DNA from: Acetobacterium tundrae | Lineage (GTDB): Bacteria; Bacillota; Clostridia; Eubacteriales; Eubacteriaceae | DNA: 64,000 bases | Direction of reading: 5' to 3' | Assembly (NCBI RefSeq): GCF_008086615.1 | Contig: NZ_RXYB01000013.1 | Span: 42,225 to 106,224 of the forward strand | In this document: positions 17,628 to 27,217 of the stretch, one piece after another | How the letters are laid out: the number at the start of each line of letters is the position of its first letter | Numbering within the stretch: position 1 is the first letter of the stretch | The notes under the pieces: generated by a model | The model's input: only the letters and a program-made list of their open reading frames with translations | Told to the model about the DNA's origin: nothing | The model's database searches: none | Program-made: the position numbers and the translations under genes

Positions 17628-18410
17628 ATGCACATTGAGATTAATTCTAAAAACAATGAACAGCTTAAATATCTGCGTAAACTTGGAAATAAATCATTTA
17701 GAGATCATGAAAATACTTTCTTTATTGAAGGAACGAAGCTTTTTTTAGAAGCATTTGCTAGTCATTTGAATTTTCGTCAAGTGTTTATAACTCAACAATG
17801 GCTAGAAACACAGGATGCTCTTATAAAAGATGCATTGGACTTACTAACAACACAGGAAATTCCTGTTTTTATGGTTAAAGAAACTATTTTTAATTCAATT
17901 TCAACCATGAAACAGCCTGAAGGCATTATCTGTACCCTTAATAAAATGTCTTATCCAAAAGCTGATTATGGAAGCTATATTCTTCTTGAGGATATTCAGG
18001 ATCCTTATAATGTCGGTACAATTATCAGAACAGCCGATGCTGCAGGAATAAACTGCGTCATCACCTCCCTGAAAACCGCTGATATCTATAACGAAAAGGT
18101 ACTTCGTGGATCCATGGGTTCGGTCTTTCATTTGCCAATTTATCAGGTTGAGTCATTAACAGAATATGCAATAGCTCTTAAAAACGAAAAGGTTCAACTT
18201 ATCGGTACTTCACTTAATGGGACGTCATTATGGCATCGAGATCCTATAAATATGCCTTTTGCGCTTGTGATGGGGAATGAATCCCGGGGAATGTCTTCAG
18301 AGTTAATGAATCTTTGTGATGTTCTATTGAAAATCCCAATTCTCGGTAAAGCTGAATCTCTCAATGTTGCTACTGCTGCAGGGATTATCATGTACGATAT
18401 TTCAAAATAA
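17628..18410 (+). CDS. SpoU/TrmH-family RNA 2'-O-ribose methyltransferase
   Basis: The 260-residue protein has an N-terminal substrate-binding domain (KNNEQLKYLRKLGNKSFRDHENTF) and a C-terminal SPOUT knot with the three TrmH motifs: DPYNVGTIIRTADA, MGNESRGMS and ESLNVATAAGIIMYDI. It would methylate a ribose in rRNA or tRNA using SAM. The target cannot be read from sequence; proteins next to pheS in Firmicutes are usually named TrmH or RlmB. It starts three bases after the K+ regulator. Confidence 0.9.
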   Translation: MHIEINSKNNEQLKYLRKLGNKSFRDHENTFFIEGTKLFLEAFASHLNFRQVFITQQWLETQDALIKDALDLLTTQEIPVFMVKETIFNSISTMKQPEGIICTLNKMSYPKADYGSYILLEDIQDPYNVGTIIRTADAAGINCVITSLKTADIYNEKVLRGSMGSVFHLPIYQVESLTEYAIALKNEKVQLIGTSLNGTSLWHRDPINMPFALVMGNESRGMSSELMNLCDVLLKIPILGKAESLNVATAAGIIMYDISK

Positions 18411-18451
18411 TTGAATCAAATTTACAATAAATGAATAATTCTTCTTTTTTA

Positions 18452-18480
18452 AAGACAATGACGGTAAAAGAAGATATAAT
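18452..18480 (+). promoter_or_regulatory. Promoter of the pheST T-box leader
   Basis: AAGACA (18452-18457) and TATAAT (18475-18480) are spaced by 17 bases; the -35 is only a four of six match. Confidence 0.55.
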
Positions 18481-18489
18481 ATAGTTATC

Positions 18490-18757
18490 CAATTCAATAA
18501 GATTAAAAATGATGAAAGAGCAAGTAAGTAAATATCGAACATTGCAGAGAAATAAATCCTTGGCTGAAAGATTTTATGTTTGAATTTATTGAAGTTCCCT
18601 CTGGAGTTTTAGAAGTGAAAATCGATTAAAGCAGACCTTTAATGATGTTTAATTTCTAACGTTGATTGCGTTAAAATTGTGAGTGAATACAAATCAGTAT
18701 TAATTTAAGGTGGTACCGCGGAATTATTTCGTCCTTTTTCATAAGGGCGTTTTTTTA
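18490..18757 (+). promoter_or_regulatory. T-box leader, phenylalanine-specific
   Basis: The leader has an AGAGAAA element near 18546, a specifier stretch TTGAAG-TTC-CCTCTGGAG with the Phe codon TTC at 18595-18597, and the T-box AAGGTGGTACCGCGGAA (18707-18723). The terminator (18730-18736 with 18743-18749, then T7) follows. Uncharged tRNA-Phe is expected to antiterminate pheST. Confidence 0.9.
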
Positions 18758-18786
18758 TTTTGGATATTAACAAAAAGGAGATATAA

Positions 18787-19809
18787 ATGGAATTAGAAAT
18801 TAAGCTAATAAGAGATCATTGTTTAGCAGATCTCAATGAAGTTGAAGAATTAAAAGCCCTTGATAATGTAAGAATTAAATATTTAGGGAAAAAGGGCGCA
18901 TTAACGATTGCATTAAAAGGAATGGGAAAACTTTCCAGTGAGGAACGACCCATCATCGGTAAATTAGCCAATGAAATCAGAGAAGAAATCGAACAAAATA
19001 TCACTCAGCAAAAACAAGCGCTTGAACAAAAAGAAATGGAAGCTCAAATACGGGAAGAAGTGATCGATGTTTCACTGCCAGGGAAAAAACATCTGTCAGG
19101 AAACCTTCATCCTTTAACAACAACCATTAACGAATTAAAAGAAATATTCTTAGGTATGGGATTTACAATTGAGGAAGGTCCGGAAATTGAGTGGACAAAA
19201 TATAATTTCGATTACCTGAACGTACCAAAAGAACATTCAGCACGTGATTTACAGGATACTTTCTACTATAAAGATGATATTGTGCTTCGCACCCAAACAT
19301 CCCCGGTTCAGGTTCGGGTTATGCAGGAAAGAAAACCACCACTGCGCATGATTTCTCCCGGCCGAGTTTATCGTACTGACGAAGTAGATGCTACACATTC
19401 ACCTGTTTTTCATCAAATGGAAGGCCTTGTGATTGACAAAGGGATCACCATGGGCGATCTTAAAGGAACCTTGGATTTGTTTGCAAAAAAATTATTTGGC
19501 GAACAGACAAAAACAAAATTCAGACCGCATCAATTCTATTTTACAGAACCAAGCGCTGAAATGGATGTCACATGTTTTAAATGTGGTGGCGTAGGTTGTA
19601 AGGTTTGTAGCAATACCGGTTGGATCGAAGTACTGGGATGTGGAATGGTTCATCCTAATGTCCTGAAAGCATGCGGGATTGATCCTGATGTATATAGCGG
19701 CTTTGCTTTTGGATTGGGCCTTGATCGTATCGCCATAACAAAATATGGGATCACTGATTTGCGGCTGTTATTCGAAAATGACTTGCGTTTTTTATCACAA
19801 TTTAAATAG
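18787..19809 (+). CDS. pheS: Phenylalanyl-tRNA synthetase alpha subunit
   Basis: The 340-residue catalytic subunit starts with a coiled-coil arm (to about residue 90), then the class II core. Motifs seen are [40 protein letters not shown] (motif 2) and [18 protein letters not shown] (motif 3). It forms an alpha2beta2 enzyme with pheT, 12 bases downstream. AAAGGAGAT precedes ATG 18787. Confidence 0.97.
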   Translation: MELEIKLIRDHCLADLNEVEELKALDNVRIKYLGKKGALTIALKGMGKLSSEERPIIGKLANEIREEIEQNITQQKQALEQKEMEAQIREEVIDVSLPGKKHLSGNLHPLTTTINELKEIFLGMGFTIEEGPEIEWTKYNFDYLNVPKEHSARDLQDTFYYKDDIVLRTQTSPVQVRVMQERKPPLRMISPGRVYRTDEVDATHSPVFHQMEGLVIDKGITMGDLKGTLDLFAKKLFGEQTKTKFRPHQFYFTEPSAEMDVTCFKCGGVGCKVCSNTGWIEVLGCGMVHPNVLKACGIDPDVYSGFAFGLGLDRIAITKYGITDLRLLFENDLRFLSQFK

Positions 19810-19821
19810 GAGGATCCTTAA

Positions 19822-22200
19822 ATGTTAGTTTCACTTAATTGGTTAAAAGAATACGTTGATATAAATATCGCTCCCTATGACTTCGGTGAAGTGCTTACCA
19901 TGTCAGGAACAAAAGTTGAAACCTTAACAGTGGTTTCAGAAAATGTTTCCAATATTCTGACAGGGAAGATTTTAAAAATAGAGCAGCACCCAAATGCAGA
20001 CAAACTGGTGGTTTGTACCGTTGACATAGGCACTGATGAACGAATTATTGTCACCGCTGCAAAAAATGTTTTTGAAGGCGCTGTTGTACCGGTGGCTGTA
20101 GATGGTGCAGTTACTGCCAATGGTACAGAAATCGGGACCAGTGACTTCCGAGGAGTATTATCCTATGGCATGTTTTGCTCCATTGAAGAACTTGGTATGA
20201 ATGCTGATTTATTTTCAAAAGAAATTATGGAAGGTATTTATATCTTACCTGCAAACACACCCTTGGGAATGGATGTCAGAAAACTACTTTGGCTTGATGA
20301 CGTTATTATTGATGTCGAACTTACTGCCAACCGTTCAGACTGCCAATCCATCGTCGGTATTGCAAAAGAATCGGCCGCGGCCCTCGATCTGCCGATACGA
20401 GACTTTAAAATCTATACTAAAGATGAAAAAAGAAATGATATTTCAAACTATCTAGCTGTAAAAGTAGAAAACGAAGCATGCTCTCGGTATGTCGCTAAAT
20501 TACTTAAAGTGAAAAAAGTTGAGCCATCTCCCTTGTGGATACAGGTTAAACTCATGAACAGCGGGGTTCGTCCCATCAATAATATTGTAGATGTGACCAA
20601 TTATGTGATGCTTGAGTTGGGACAGCCTCTACACGCTTTTGATTATGAGAGTTTAAAGTCAAAGGAAATCGTGGTTAAGACCACTAATGATAAAAAAATA
20701 ATTACACTTGATAATAAAGAACGCAATATTAATGATTCCATGTTGATGATTACCAATGGCAGCATTCCAGTTGCTATTGCGGGAGTTATGGGCGGCGAAA
20801 ACTCTGAAATCACTGATAATACTAGTGTGATTGTTTTGGAATCAGCTTGCTTTTATAAAAATAGTGTCCGTTTAACATCTAAACAATTGGGTCTTCGAAC
20901 AGAAGCTTCATCACGTTTTGAAAAAGGTGTCGATCCTGAGTTAGCAAACATTGCAGCACTCAGAGCTACTTATCTGCTAGAAGAAATTGGTGCTTGCGAA
21001 GTCATAGAAGGCATTATCGATGTTTATCCTCAACCGGTATCACCTAAGAAACTATCTCTGGATATTGATTGGGTTAACGCCTTTATTGGTATATCCGTAT
21101 CTGAAGATGCCGTTGCCAATATGCTCAAGCGATTATTTTTCACTGTTAAAAGTTGCGCGAGCGGTAAATTAGAAATTGAAGTTCCTAGTTTTAGACAAGA
21201 TATTGAAGGAAAACAAGATTTAGCTGAAGAAGTTGCCCGAATGTTTGGTTATGATAATATTCCCAGCACGATTATGGGTGGGGAAACAATGATTGGTGGA
21301 AAGACACCGATTCAAAAGTATGAAGATGCAATCAAAAATATCTTAGTGGGTCAAGGATATTATGAAACCCTCACCACTTCATTTACCAGCGAGAAGCGCT
21401 TAATCGCTTTAAATTCATATTTAGAAGAAGAGCTTATTCGGTTAGTCAATCCTCTTGGTGAAGAGAATAGTATTATGCGTCATACATTAATCGGTCATCA
21501 ATTGGAGGTCATTTCATTAAACTATAACCGAAAAAATCCTTCTGGCCGTTTCTTTGAACTTGCGAATACTTACCATAAGTCGGAGGCACCTGACGAACTC
21601 CCTAGAGAAGAGAAAATGTTGGTTATCAGTACCTATGGCAGTGATGATTATTTTGAGTTAAAAGGCATGGTAGAACTTTTATTAACTCATTCCGGTATCA
21701 ATCATCCAACATTCATTGCTGGGGGATCTGATTTCTTACATCCTGGACGAAAATCAGTAGTTTATGTTGATGATGTAAGACTGGGAGAAATCGGTGAAAT
21801 TCATCCATCAGTTGTTAAAAATTACGATCTTCCCAAAAGGTGTTATGTTTGCGAATTGTCTTTCAAGGCTTTGTATGAATCTTGTGTCACGGATATAAAA
21901 TTCATTGATCTGCCGAAATTCCCGGCATCAAATCGGGATTTAGCCATTCAGTTAAAGGCAGACATTCCAGCATCATCGGTTGAAACAATTATTCGAAAAA
22001 ACAGTGGTGATATTCTTGAAAGCATTGAATTATTTGATGTTTATACCGGTGAACAAATTCCTGAAAACTTCAAAAGTCTTGCTTACGCACTAAATTTCAG
22101 ACACCATGAGAGAACCCTTAACGATGACGACATTAACCCTGTGATTGAGAAGATTCTTGAAGAGTTGAATAGTTCATTAGATGCTCAAATTCGGGAATAA
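19822..22200 (+). CDS. pheT: Phenylalanyl-tRNA synthetase beta subunit
   Basis: The 792-residue subunit carries an EMAP/tRNA-binding domain (ILTGKILKIEQHPNADKLVVC, residues about 46-66), the B3/B4 editing domain (RYVAKLLKVKKV; GVRPINNIVDVTNYVMLELGQPLHAFD), the B5 domain, and a C-terminal FDX-ACB anticodon-binding domain (KFPASNRDLAIQLKADIPASSV). Length and order are complete. AGGAGGA lies before ATG 19822. Confidence 0.97.
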   Translation: MLVSLNWLKEYVDINIAPYDFGEVLTMSGTKVETLTVVSENVSNILTGKILKIEQHPNADKLVVCTVDIGTDERIIVTAAKNVFEGAVVPVAVDGAVTANGTEIGTSDFRGVLSYGMFCSIEELGMNADLFSKEIMEGIYILPANTPLGMDVRKLLWLDDVIIDVELTANRSDCQSIVGIAKESAAALDLPIRDFKIYTKDEKRNDISNYLAVKVENEACSRYVAKLLKVKKVEPSPLWIQVKLMNSGVRPINNIVDVTNYVMLELGQPLHAFDYESLKSKEIVVKTTNDKKIITLDNKERNINDSMLMITNGSIPVAIAGVMGGENSEITDNTSVIVLESACFYKNSVRLTSKQLGLRTEASSRFEKGVDPELANIAALRATYLLEEIGACEVIEGIIDVYPQPVSPKKLSLDIDWVNAFIGISVSEDAVANMLKRLFFTVKSCASGKLEIEVPSFRQDIEGKQDLAEEVARMFGYDNIPSTIMGGETMIGGKTPIQKYEDAIKNILVGQGYYETLTTSFTSEKRLIALNSYLEEELIRLVNPLGEENSIMRHTLIGHQLEVISLNYNRKNPSGRFFELANTYHKSEAPDELPREEKMLVISTYGSDDYFELKGMVELLLTHSGINHPTFIAGGSDFLHPGRKSVVYVDDVRLGEIGEIHPSVVKNYDLPKRCYVCELSFKALYESCVTDIKFIDLPKFPASNRDLAIQLKADIPASSVETIIRKNSGDILESIELFDVYTGEQIPENFKSLAYALNFRHHERTLNDDDINPVIEKILEELNSSLDAQIRE

Positions 22201-22213
22201 GAGATGATGCATT

Positions 22214-23098
22214 GTGAATAAGATTGATTTCAATCGAAATATTATTGCTCTTTTACAACTTAAAGGAGTTGGGCGTCAGAAAATTAAAATGCTGATGCAA
22301 ATGATCAACCAGCCACAATGCTTATCCTTTAAAGAACTCATCGAGATTGGCCAAATGTTTCACTTAATATCTCCGGATATTGATCTTAAAGCGCAAAATA
22401 ATTCAATTGCTTATGCAAATAAAGTTATTGAAACCAGTGCCAAGTATAAAATAAAATTGGTGTCATCCTTCGATGAAAATTTTCCAGCATCACTGGATTT
22501 CAAAGATTCTCCAGTGATGCTGTACTACCAGGGTAATTTAGAATTATTAAATCATAATAGACGCGCTGCAGTCATTGGTAGTAGAAATCCAACGCCAGCG
22601 GGAGCTGAATTTTCTTTTGAGTCCGGCAAGTTTTTAGCAACGGAAAATTTTGTTGTCATTAGTGGGTTAGCAACCGGATGTGATTATTATGGACATCTGG
22701 GATGTCTGAGTACTGGTGGAAAAACAATTGCTTTTCTACCAGCTGGATTGATAAATATTTATCCTATCGAAAACAAACCCCTTGCTGAGAAAATTCTGGT
22801 AAATGACGGTTGTATTTTATCAGAGTACACTCCTTTTGAAAATCCCCAGCCCTACAGATTTATTGAAAGAGATCGACTTCAAAGTGCCAGCAGTATGTTT
22901 GTCATTGTATCAACTTTTTCATGTGGAAGCGGCACCATTCACACCCTGAATTTTGCAAAGCAATATAATAAAAAGATTTTTTCTATACCCGCCATTTTTG
23001 ATGAATCAAAAGATGCTTTTAATAAATTAAACCAAAAGAAAATACTATTTGAAATTTATGAAAAAGATAAGCTGCACAACTTAATTACAAATTATTAA
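22214..23098 (+). CDS. dprA: DprA/Smf-family DNA-processing protein, divergent
   Basis: The 294-residue protein has a short N-terminal helical domain and a Rossmann-like DprA core (AAVIGSRNPTPAGAEFSFESGKFL, then GGKTIAFLPAGLINIYPIENKPL and LSEYTPF). DprA loads RecA on incoming single strands during transformation. Several signature residues differ from the family: SGLARGID is SGLATGCD, and the usual PRRNRIISGLS is RFIERDRLQSAS. There is no C-terminal winged-helix domain. GTG 22214 follows pheT by 13 bases with only a weak ribosome binding site. It may be a specialised DprA-like protein. Confidence 0.8.
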   Translation: MNKIDFNRNIIALLQLKGVGRQKIKMLMQMINQPQCLSFKELIEIGQMFHLISPDIDLKAQNNSIAYANKVIETSAKYKIKLVSSFDENFPASLDFKDSPVMLYYQGNLELLNHNRRAAVIGSRNPTPAGAEFSFESGKFLATENFVVISGLATGCDYYGHLGCLSTGGKTIAFLPAGLINIYPIENKPLAEKILVNDGCILSEYTPFENPQPYRFIERDRLQSASSMFVIVSTFSCGSGTIHTLNFAKQYNKKIFSIPAIFDESKDAFNKLNQKKILFEIYEKDKLHNLITNY

Positions 23099-23106
23099 TA
23101 AATCAT

Positions 23107-23135
23107 TTGTAATTTTTCAACATATTACATATAAT
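23107..23135 (+). promoter_or_regulatory. Promoter of zapA
   Basis: TTGTAA (23107-23112) and TATAAT (23130-23135) are 17 bases apart, about 54 bases before the zapA start. Confidence 0.75.
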
Positions 23136-23188
23136 AGTATACAATAGATGACGTATACGTTAATTTAATTTATTACAGGAGGAAAAAA

Positions 23189-23749
23189 ATGCCTGAACAT
23201 ACTATAATAGAGTTACGAATATTAGATACAGATTTCAATTTAAAGGCAACTGGAAATGAAGAACATATTAGGCATATATCCGATTATGTCAATAGTGAAC
23301 TCGAACGGGTCAAAACAGCTAATCCTTTTACCAATCATATTCGCATTGCCATTCTTGGTTGTATGAATATTACAGAAAAGCTATTAAATGCTGAAGAAGC
23401 TGTCAAAAATAGTGAAGAAGCAAAAATAAATGAAATTGGCGAAATTAATCTTGTTCGAGAAGAATTAGATACAACAAAAAACACTTTGACAGAAGAAAAA
23501 AATAAATATGCAGCTTTACTTGAGGAAAAAGAACTGTTGCAAAAAGAAATGGACGAAAAAGATGATTTGCTCGCTCAATATCGAGAACATTTAAGACAAA
23601 GCAAAGTAGAAAGTGAAACGAGTCGAAAAACAATTTTAGACTTACAAAACCAACTTTTTGAAAGCCAAATTGAATTGGTGAAAGCTAATAAGAACCATAT
23701 TGAAAAAGATATATTTAAGAGCATTGAAGACAAAATTAAGGTTGATTAA
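23189..23749 (+). CDS. zapA: Cell division protein ZapA with long coiled coil
   Basis: ZapA binds and bundles FtsZ at the division site. The N-terminal 65 residues form the ZapA head (IIELRILDTDFNLKATGNEEHIRHISDYVNSEL), followed by about 110 residues of heptad-rich coiled coil (EKNKYAALLEEKELLQKEMDEK). At 186 residues it is much longer than the ~85-residue Bacillus form, as in many Clostridia. AGGAGG precedes ATG 23189. It has its own promoter and terminator. Confidence 0.88.
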   Translation: MPEHTIIELRILDTDFNLKATGNEEHIRHISDYVNSELERVKTANPFTNHIRIAILGCMNITEKLLNAEEAVKNSEEAKINEIGEINLVREELDTTKNTLTEEKNKYAALLEEKELLQKEMDEKDDLLAQYREHLRQSKVESETSRKTILDLQNQLFESQIELVKANKNHIEKDIFKSIEDKIKVD

Positions 23750-23760
23750 ACAGAAATAGA

Positions 23761-23812
23761 TACAATCAAAACTAAAGGCCAACAATACTGTTGGCCTTTA
23801 GTTTTGATTGTA
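23761..23812. terminator. Bidirectional terminator between zapA and lexA
   Basis: A perfect 24-bp inverted repeat (23761-23784 with 23789-23812) around an ATAC loop lies between the two convergent genes. The A- and T-rich flanks allow termination in either direction. Confidence 0.85.
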
Positions 23813-23847
23813 TCTGCATTTTACGATATTATTAATCTATTGTTGAT

Positions 23848-24495
23848 TTATTGCTGAATTTTTCGAATTAATCCAGTCACTTTTCCCATTAATTTTATCT
23901 CTTGTTCGTCATAAATAAATGGATCCATGGTTGAATTTTCAGGTTGAAGACGAATATGATTTTTTTCGTAGAAAATTCTTTTAACCGTTGCTTCATTATT
24001 TTCAATAATCAGTACAACCACAATATCACCGTTTTTTGCATTTTCCTGCTTTCTAACAATAATTTTATCCCCATTTAAAATTCCAGCACCAATCATGCTG
24101 GTACCTTTAACTTCAAGAATAAATGATTCATCATTTCCAATAAAATCTAATGGGAGGGGAAAGACATCACTAACATTTTCTAATGCCAAAATAGGTTCAC
24201 CGGCTGTCACACAACCTAAAATGGGAAGGGATATGATGGTTTTCTGTTCAAAGCAATTGGAAAATGATTCATTCGGATCATGTCGTAATACTTCAATTGC
24301 ACGAGTTTTTGTGGAATCACGTTTGATATAACCTAATTCTTCCAATTTTTTTAAATAAGCATGAGCTGTGGAGGTTGATTTCAAATTAACTCCTGCACAC
24401 ATTTCACGTACCGAAGGGGGATAGCTTTTTTCTCGCAGTTGGTTTTCAATAAATCTTAGTATTTCATACTGCTTATTATTTAAATCCTCGTACAT
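23848..24495 (-). CDS. lexA: SOS repressor LexA
   Basis: The 215-residue repressor has an N-terminal winged helix (residues 1-70; SYPPSVREMCAGVNLKSTSTAHAYLKKLEELGYI) and an S24 self-cleavage domain. The cleavage site is the Ala-Gly in CVTAGEP, the nucleophile is Ser in GTSMIGAGI and the base is Lys in ATVKRI. RecA filaments would trigger self-cleavage after DNA damage. The promoter and a candidate SOS box lie 30-70 bases upstream, indicating autoregulation. Next upstream, and read in the same direction, is the xer gene. Confidence 0.95.
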   Translation of the reverse strand: MYEDLNNKQYEILRFIENQLREKSYPPSVREMCAGVNLKSTSTAHAYLKKLEELGYIKRDSTKTRAIEVLRHDPNESFSNCFEQKTIISLPILGCVTAGEPILALENVSDVFPLPLDFIGNDESFILEVKGTSMIGAGILNGDKIIVRKQENAKNGDIVVVLIIENNEATVKRIFYEKNHIRLQPENSTMDPFIYDEQEIKLMGKVTGLIRKIQQ

Positions 24496-24526
24496 TAGAA
24501 TTCCTCCAATTTTTTATAACTAATTA

Positions 24527-24565
24527 ATTATAGCATATATTTTTGGCGAAAACAAACATAAGTTC
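24527..24565 (-). promoter_or_regulatory. lexA promoter with candidate SOS box
   Basis: On the minus strand, TTGTTT (24550-24555) and TATAAT (24527-24532) are 17 bases apart. GAACTTATGTTT (24554-24565) overlaps the -35 and matches the Firmicute LexA operator GAAC-N4-GTTC at all but one base. Confidence 0.6.
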
Positions 24566-24585
24566 TTTTTAATGATAAAAATTGT

Positions 24586-25569
24586 TTAATCTTCACTTTC
24601 AAACTGAGCTAAAGGATTCTGATTCAATGTATCCCGGAGTGTCTCTTCATTGACATGGGTGTAAATTTGCGTAGTCGAAACGTTTTCGTGACCTAAAATT
24701 TCCTGGACAGATCTTAAATCAGCATTTCCATAACGAAACATCAGCGTCGCTGCGGTGTGTCTTAGCTTATGCACGCTAATCTCATCTGTATTTAGGCCGC
24801 AATTAGCTAGGTGTTTTTTTACCAAATGCTGAACGGCCCGGTTACTTATCGGAAGGTTTTGCTGGCTCAAAAACAAATAGGGAGAATCTGATTCTTGACG
24901 GACAAGCAGATAACGATTAATTGCTTTTAAACAGGCATGGTTTAAAAAAATCGTACGTTCTTTATTTCCTTTTCCAATGATCCGGATGGTATCATTTTTT
25001 ATGTCGCTAATTTTAATTTGAGTTAGTTCAGAAAGACGCATACCGCAATTCAAAAACAGTGTAATGATTGCAAAATCGCGTTCTTGATGACGACCGTTAA
25101 TTCCCTTTAAAAGATCTACCGCTTCATCCCATTCTAAATACCTGGCATTACGGGCTGGGAGCTTTGGCATTTCAAGATCGGTCACGGGATTTGGACTAAA
25201 ATATTTTTGTTTATTACAAAGGTAGTTAAAAAACGAACGCAAAGACGAAACTTTTCGACTTCTGGCGTAATCTGAGTTATGACGTTCTTTGCTGGTAAAA
25301 GAAAGGAATGCATAAAGAATCCCTAAATCAATCGCTTTTAAATCATCGATTGAAACATCGTCAATGGGTATGGCGTCAAAATCTAGAGATTGGGGAACCA
25401 TCGCAAAATAACGCTTAATAAATCGAAAAAAAATAATTAAATCGTAGCGATAAGATTGGGCCGATTTTTCGGAATAGCCTTTAATGGTTAGTAGATAATT
25501 TAAAAATTCATCAATAATTTTACTACTTGGGGTTACTTTATTTTCCGTATGAAAATCTTGATTAGCCAT
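24586..25569 (-). CDS. Tyrosine recombinase, XerC/XerD type
   Basis: The 327-residue protein has an N-terminal SAM-like DNA-binding domain (residues about 15-130) and a C-terminal catalytic domain. The R-H-R-H-Y set is visible: Arg in LNCGMRLSELTQI, HKLRHTAATL, LGHENVSTTQIYTHV. Length and composition fit a chromosome dimer-resolving Xer protein, and proximity to lexA is common in Clostridia. About 30 extra N-terminal residues and an acidic tail are not typical. GGAGG precedes ATG 25569. Confidence 0.88.
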   Translation of the reverse strand: MANQDFHTENKVTPSSKIIDEFLNYLLTIKGYSEKSAQSYRYDLIIFFRFIKRYFAMVPQSLDFDAIPIDDVSIDDLKAIDLGILYAFLSFTSKERHNSDYARSRKVSSLRSFFNYLCNKQKYFSPNPVTDLEMPKLPARNARYLEWDEAVDLLKGINGRHQERDFAIITLFLNCGMRLSELTQIKISDIKNDTIRIIGKGNKERTIFLNHACLKAINRYLLVRQESDSPYLFLSQQNLPISNRAVQHLVKKHLANCGLNTDEISVHKLRHTAATLMFRYGNADLRSVQEILGHENVSTTQIYTHVNEETLRDTLNQNPLAQFESED

Positions 25570-25658
25570 CGTATTTCCTCCTAAAATGATTTACTGCGTG
25601 AGTGATGATGTCTGGTTAAATAAGCCAGATACCAATACCAAAAGCTTAACGCATGGAT

Positions 25659-25710
25659 AGTATATCACATTTTGTTCATTTTGTCACGAAACTTACATTT
25701 CGTGACAAAA
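25659..25710 (-). promoter_or_regulatory. Promoter of the xer gene with overlapping 32-base palindrome
   Basis: On the minus strand, GTGACA (25682-25687) and TATACT (25659-25664) are 17 bases apart. The -35 lies inside a perfect inverted repeat, TTTTGTCACGAAA-N6-TTTCGTGACAAAA (25679-25691 with 25698-25710). With no T run after it, the repeat looks more like an operator than a terminator. Confidence 0.65.
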
Positions 25711-25729
25711 CATTTCAGCCTTTTTACCA

Positions 25730-25781
25730 AAAAATAAGCTCACAAGAACTTTAACAATTGTGCTAAAATTCTTGTGAGCTT
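25730..25781 (-). terminator. Terminator of der
   Basis: A 13-bp stem (25736-25748 with 25769-25781) follows the der stop on the minus strand and leads into TTATTTTTT. Confidence 0.8.
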
Positions 25782-25791
25782 TGCATTTCTT

Positions 25792-27111
25792 TTATTCTGT
25801 TCTCTCTCGTACATAGAAACGAATCGGGGTACCAAAGAAATCAAAGGTTTCTCTTAATTTATTTTCTAAATAGCGTTGATAAGAAAAATGCATTAATGTT
25901 GGGTCATTAACGAAAACAATAAAGGTTGGAGGATTGATGGCTACCTGTGATGCATAGAATAGTTTTAATCTTCGGCCATGTTTTGATGGCGGCTGTTTCA
26001 TTAATGTGAATTCGGCCATCGCCTCATTAATTTTTCCGGTAGTAATACGTTTTGCGCTTTGTGCTTTTACAAATTCTATGGTTTCAAATATTTTACCTAA
26101 TCGCTGACCTGTTTTCGCTGAAATAAAAATAATGGGTGCGTAATCCATAAATGAAAGTGCATCACGAATATCCCCTTCCATTTTTTTCATAGTTTTATTA
26201 TCTTTTTCTACGGTATCCCATTTATTAACGATAACAACGGATGGAATCCCTCGATTATGAGCAATACCTGCAATTTTAGCATCCTGTTCGGTCACTCCTT
26301 GGGAAGCGTCAATGAGCATAAGAACCACTTGACTTCTTTCCACTGCAGCAATAGCGCGAACAATGCTGTATCGCTCGATATCTTCATATATTTTTTTCTT
26401 GCGTCTCAAACCCGCGGTATCAATCAAAACATAATCCTGGCCGTCATAACGTACACTTGTGTCAACTGCATCCCTTGTCGTTCCGGGAATATCACTGACG
26501 ATCAATCGATCCTGCCCTAAAACCTTATTAATCAGAGTCGACTTCCCTACATTTGGTTTTCCTACTACAGCGATCCTTAACCGATCATCGGTTTCTTCTT
26601 CATCATTATAATAACGACTGATTCGGTTGATTATTTCATCTAAGAAATCTCCCAATCCAAGTCCCTGTTCGGCAGAAATAGCGATGGGCTCTCCAATTCC
26701 AAGATTATAGAATTCAAAAGCATTGTTTTCGAGATTAAGGCTATCAATTTTATTAACTGCTAGTAATACATTTTTCTCGTGTTTTCTGATCATCGTTGCA
26801 ACTTCTAAATCTGATGCAGTCATACCTTCACGGCCATCAACCATTAAAATGATCAGATCTGCCATATCAATGGCAATTTCAGCTTGAAGTCTCATTTGCA
26901 GAAAAATATCATCCTTGGTATGGGGCTCTATACCACCAGTATCAATGAGTGTAAAATGATGATTTTGCCATTCAGCATCGGCAATGATACGATCTCTAGT
27001 AACACCGGGAGTATCCTCCACAATGGCTATTCTTTCTCCAACTAATTTATTAAACAGGGTCGATTTTCCAACATTTGGACGTCCAACCACTGCTACGATA
27101 GGTTTTGACAT
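25792..27111 (-). CDS. der: Tandem GTPase Der (EngA), 50S assembly
   Basis: The 439-residue protein has two G domains in tandem (P-loops GRPNVGKSTLFNKL at residue 9 and GKPNVGKSTLINKV at about 185; DTPGVTRDR and DIPGTTRDAVDT) and a C-terminal KH-like domain ending FFGTPIRFYVRER. It is essential for 50S assembly in known bacteria. GAGG precedes ATG 27111, and the gene has its own terminator. Confidence 0.97.
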   Translation of the reverse strand: MSKPIVAVVGRPNVGKSTLFNKLVGERIAIVEDTPGVTRDRIIADAEWQNHHFTLIDTGGIEPHTKDDIFLQMRLQAEIAIDMADLIILMVDGREGMTASDLEVATMIRKHEKNVLLAVNKIDSLNLENNAFEFYNLGIGEPIAISAEQGLGLGDFLDEIINRISRYYNDEEETDDRLRIAVVGKPNVGKSTLINKVLGQDRLIVSDIPGTTRDAVDTSVRYDGQDYVLIDTAGLRRKKKIYEDIERYSIVRAIAAVERSQVVLMLIDASQGVTEQDAKIAGIAHNRGIPSVVIVNKWDTVEKDNKTMKKMEGDIRDALSFMDYAPIIFISAKTGQRLGKIFETIEFVKAQSAKRITTGKINEAMAEFTLMKQPPSKHGRRLKLFYASQVAINPPTFIVFVNDPTLMHFSYQRYLENKLRETFDFFGTPIRFYVRERTE

Positions 27112-27217
27112 AATTATATTTCCTCACTTAATTTATACTAGTATCAGTTATTATAATTGTTAACAATTCTTACATGCACTTTACTAGTTTATTTTCATTA
27201 TCATTTTTTATATTTAA

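Noticed and set aside
25679..25710. dif-like Xer recombination site
   Set aside because: The arms and 6-base centre do not match the known 28-base dif layout, and the repeat overlaps a promoter, so an operator reading is preferred.
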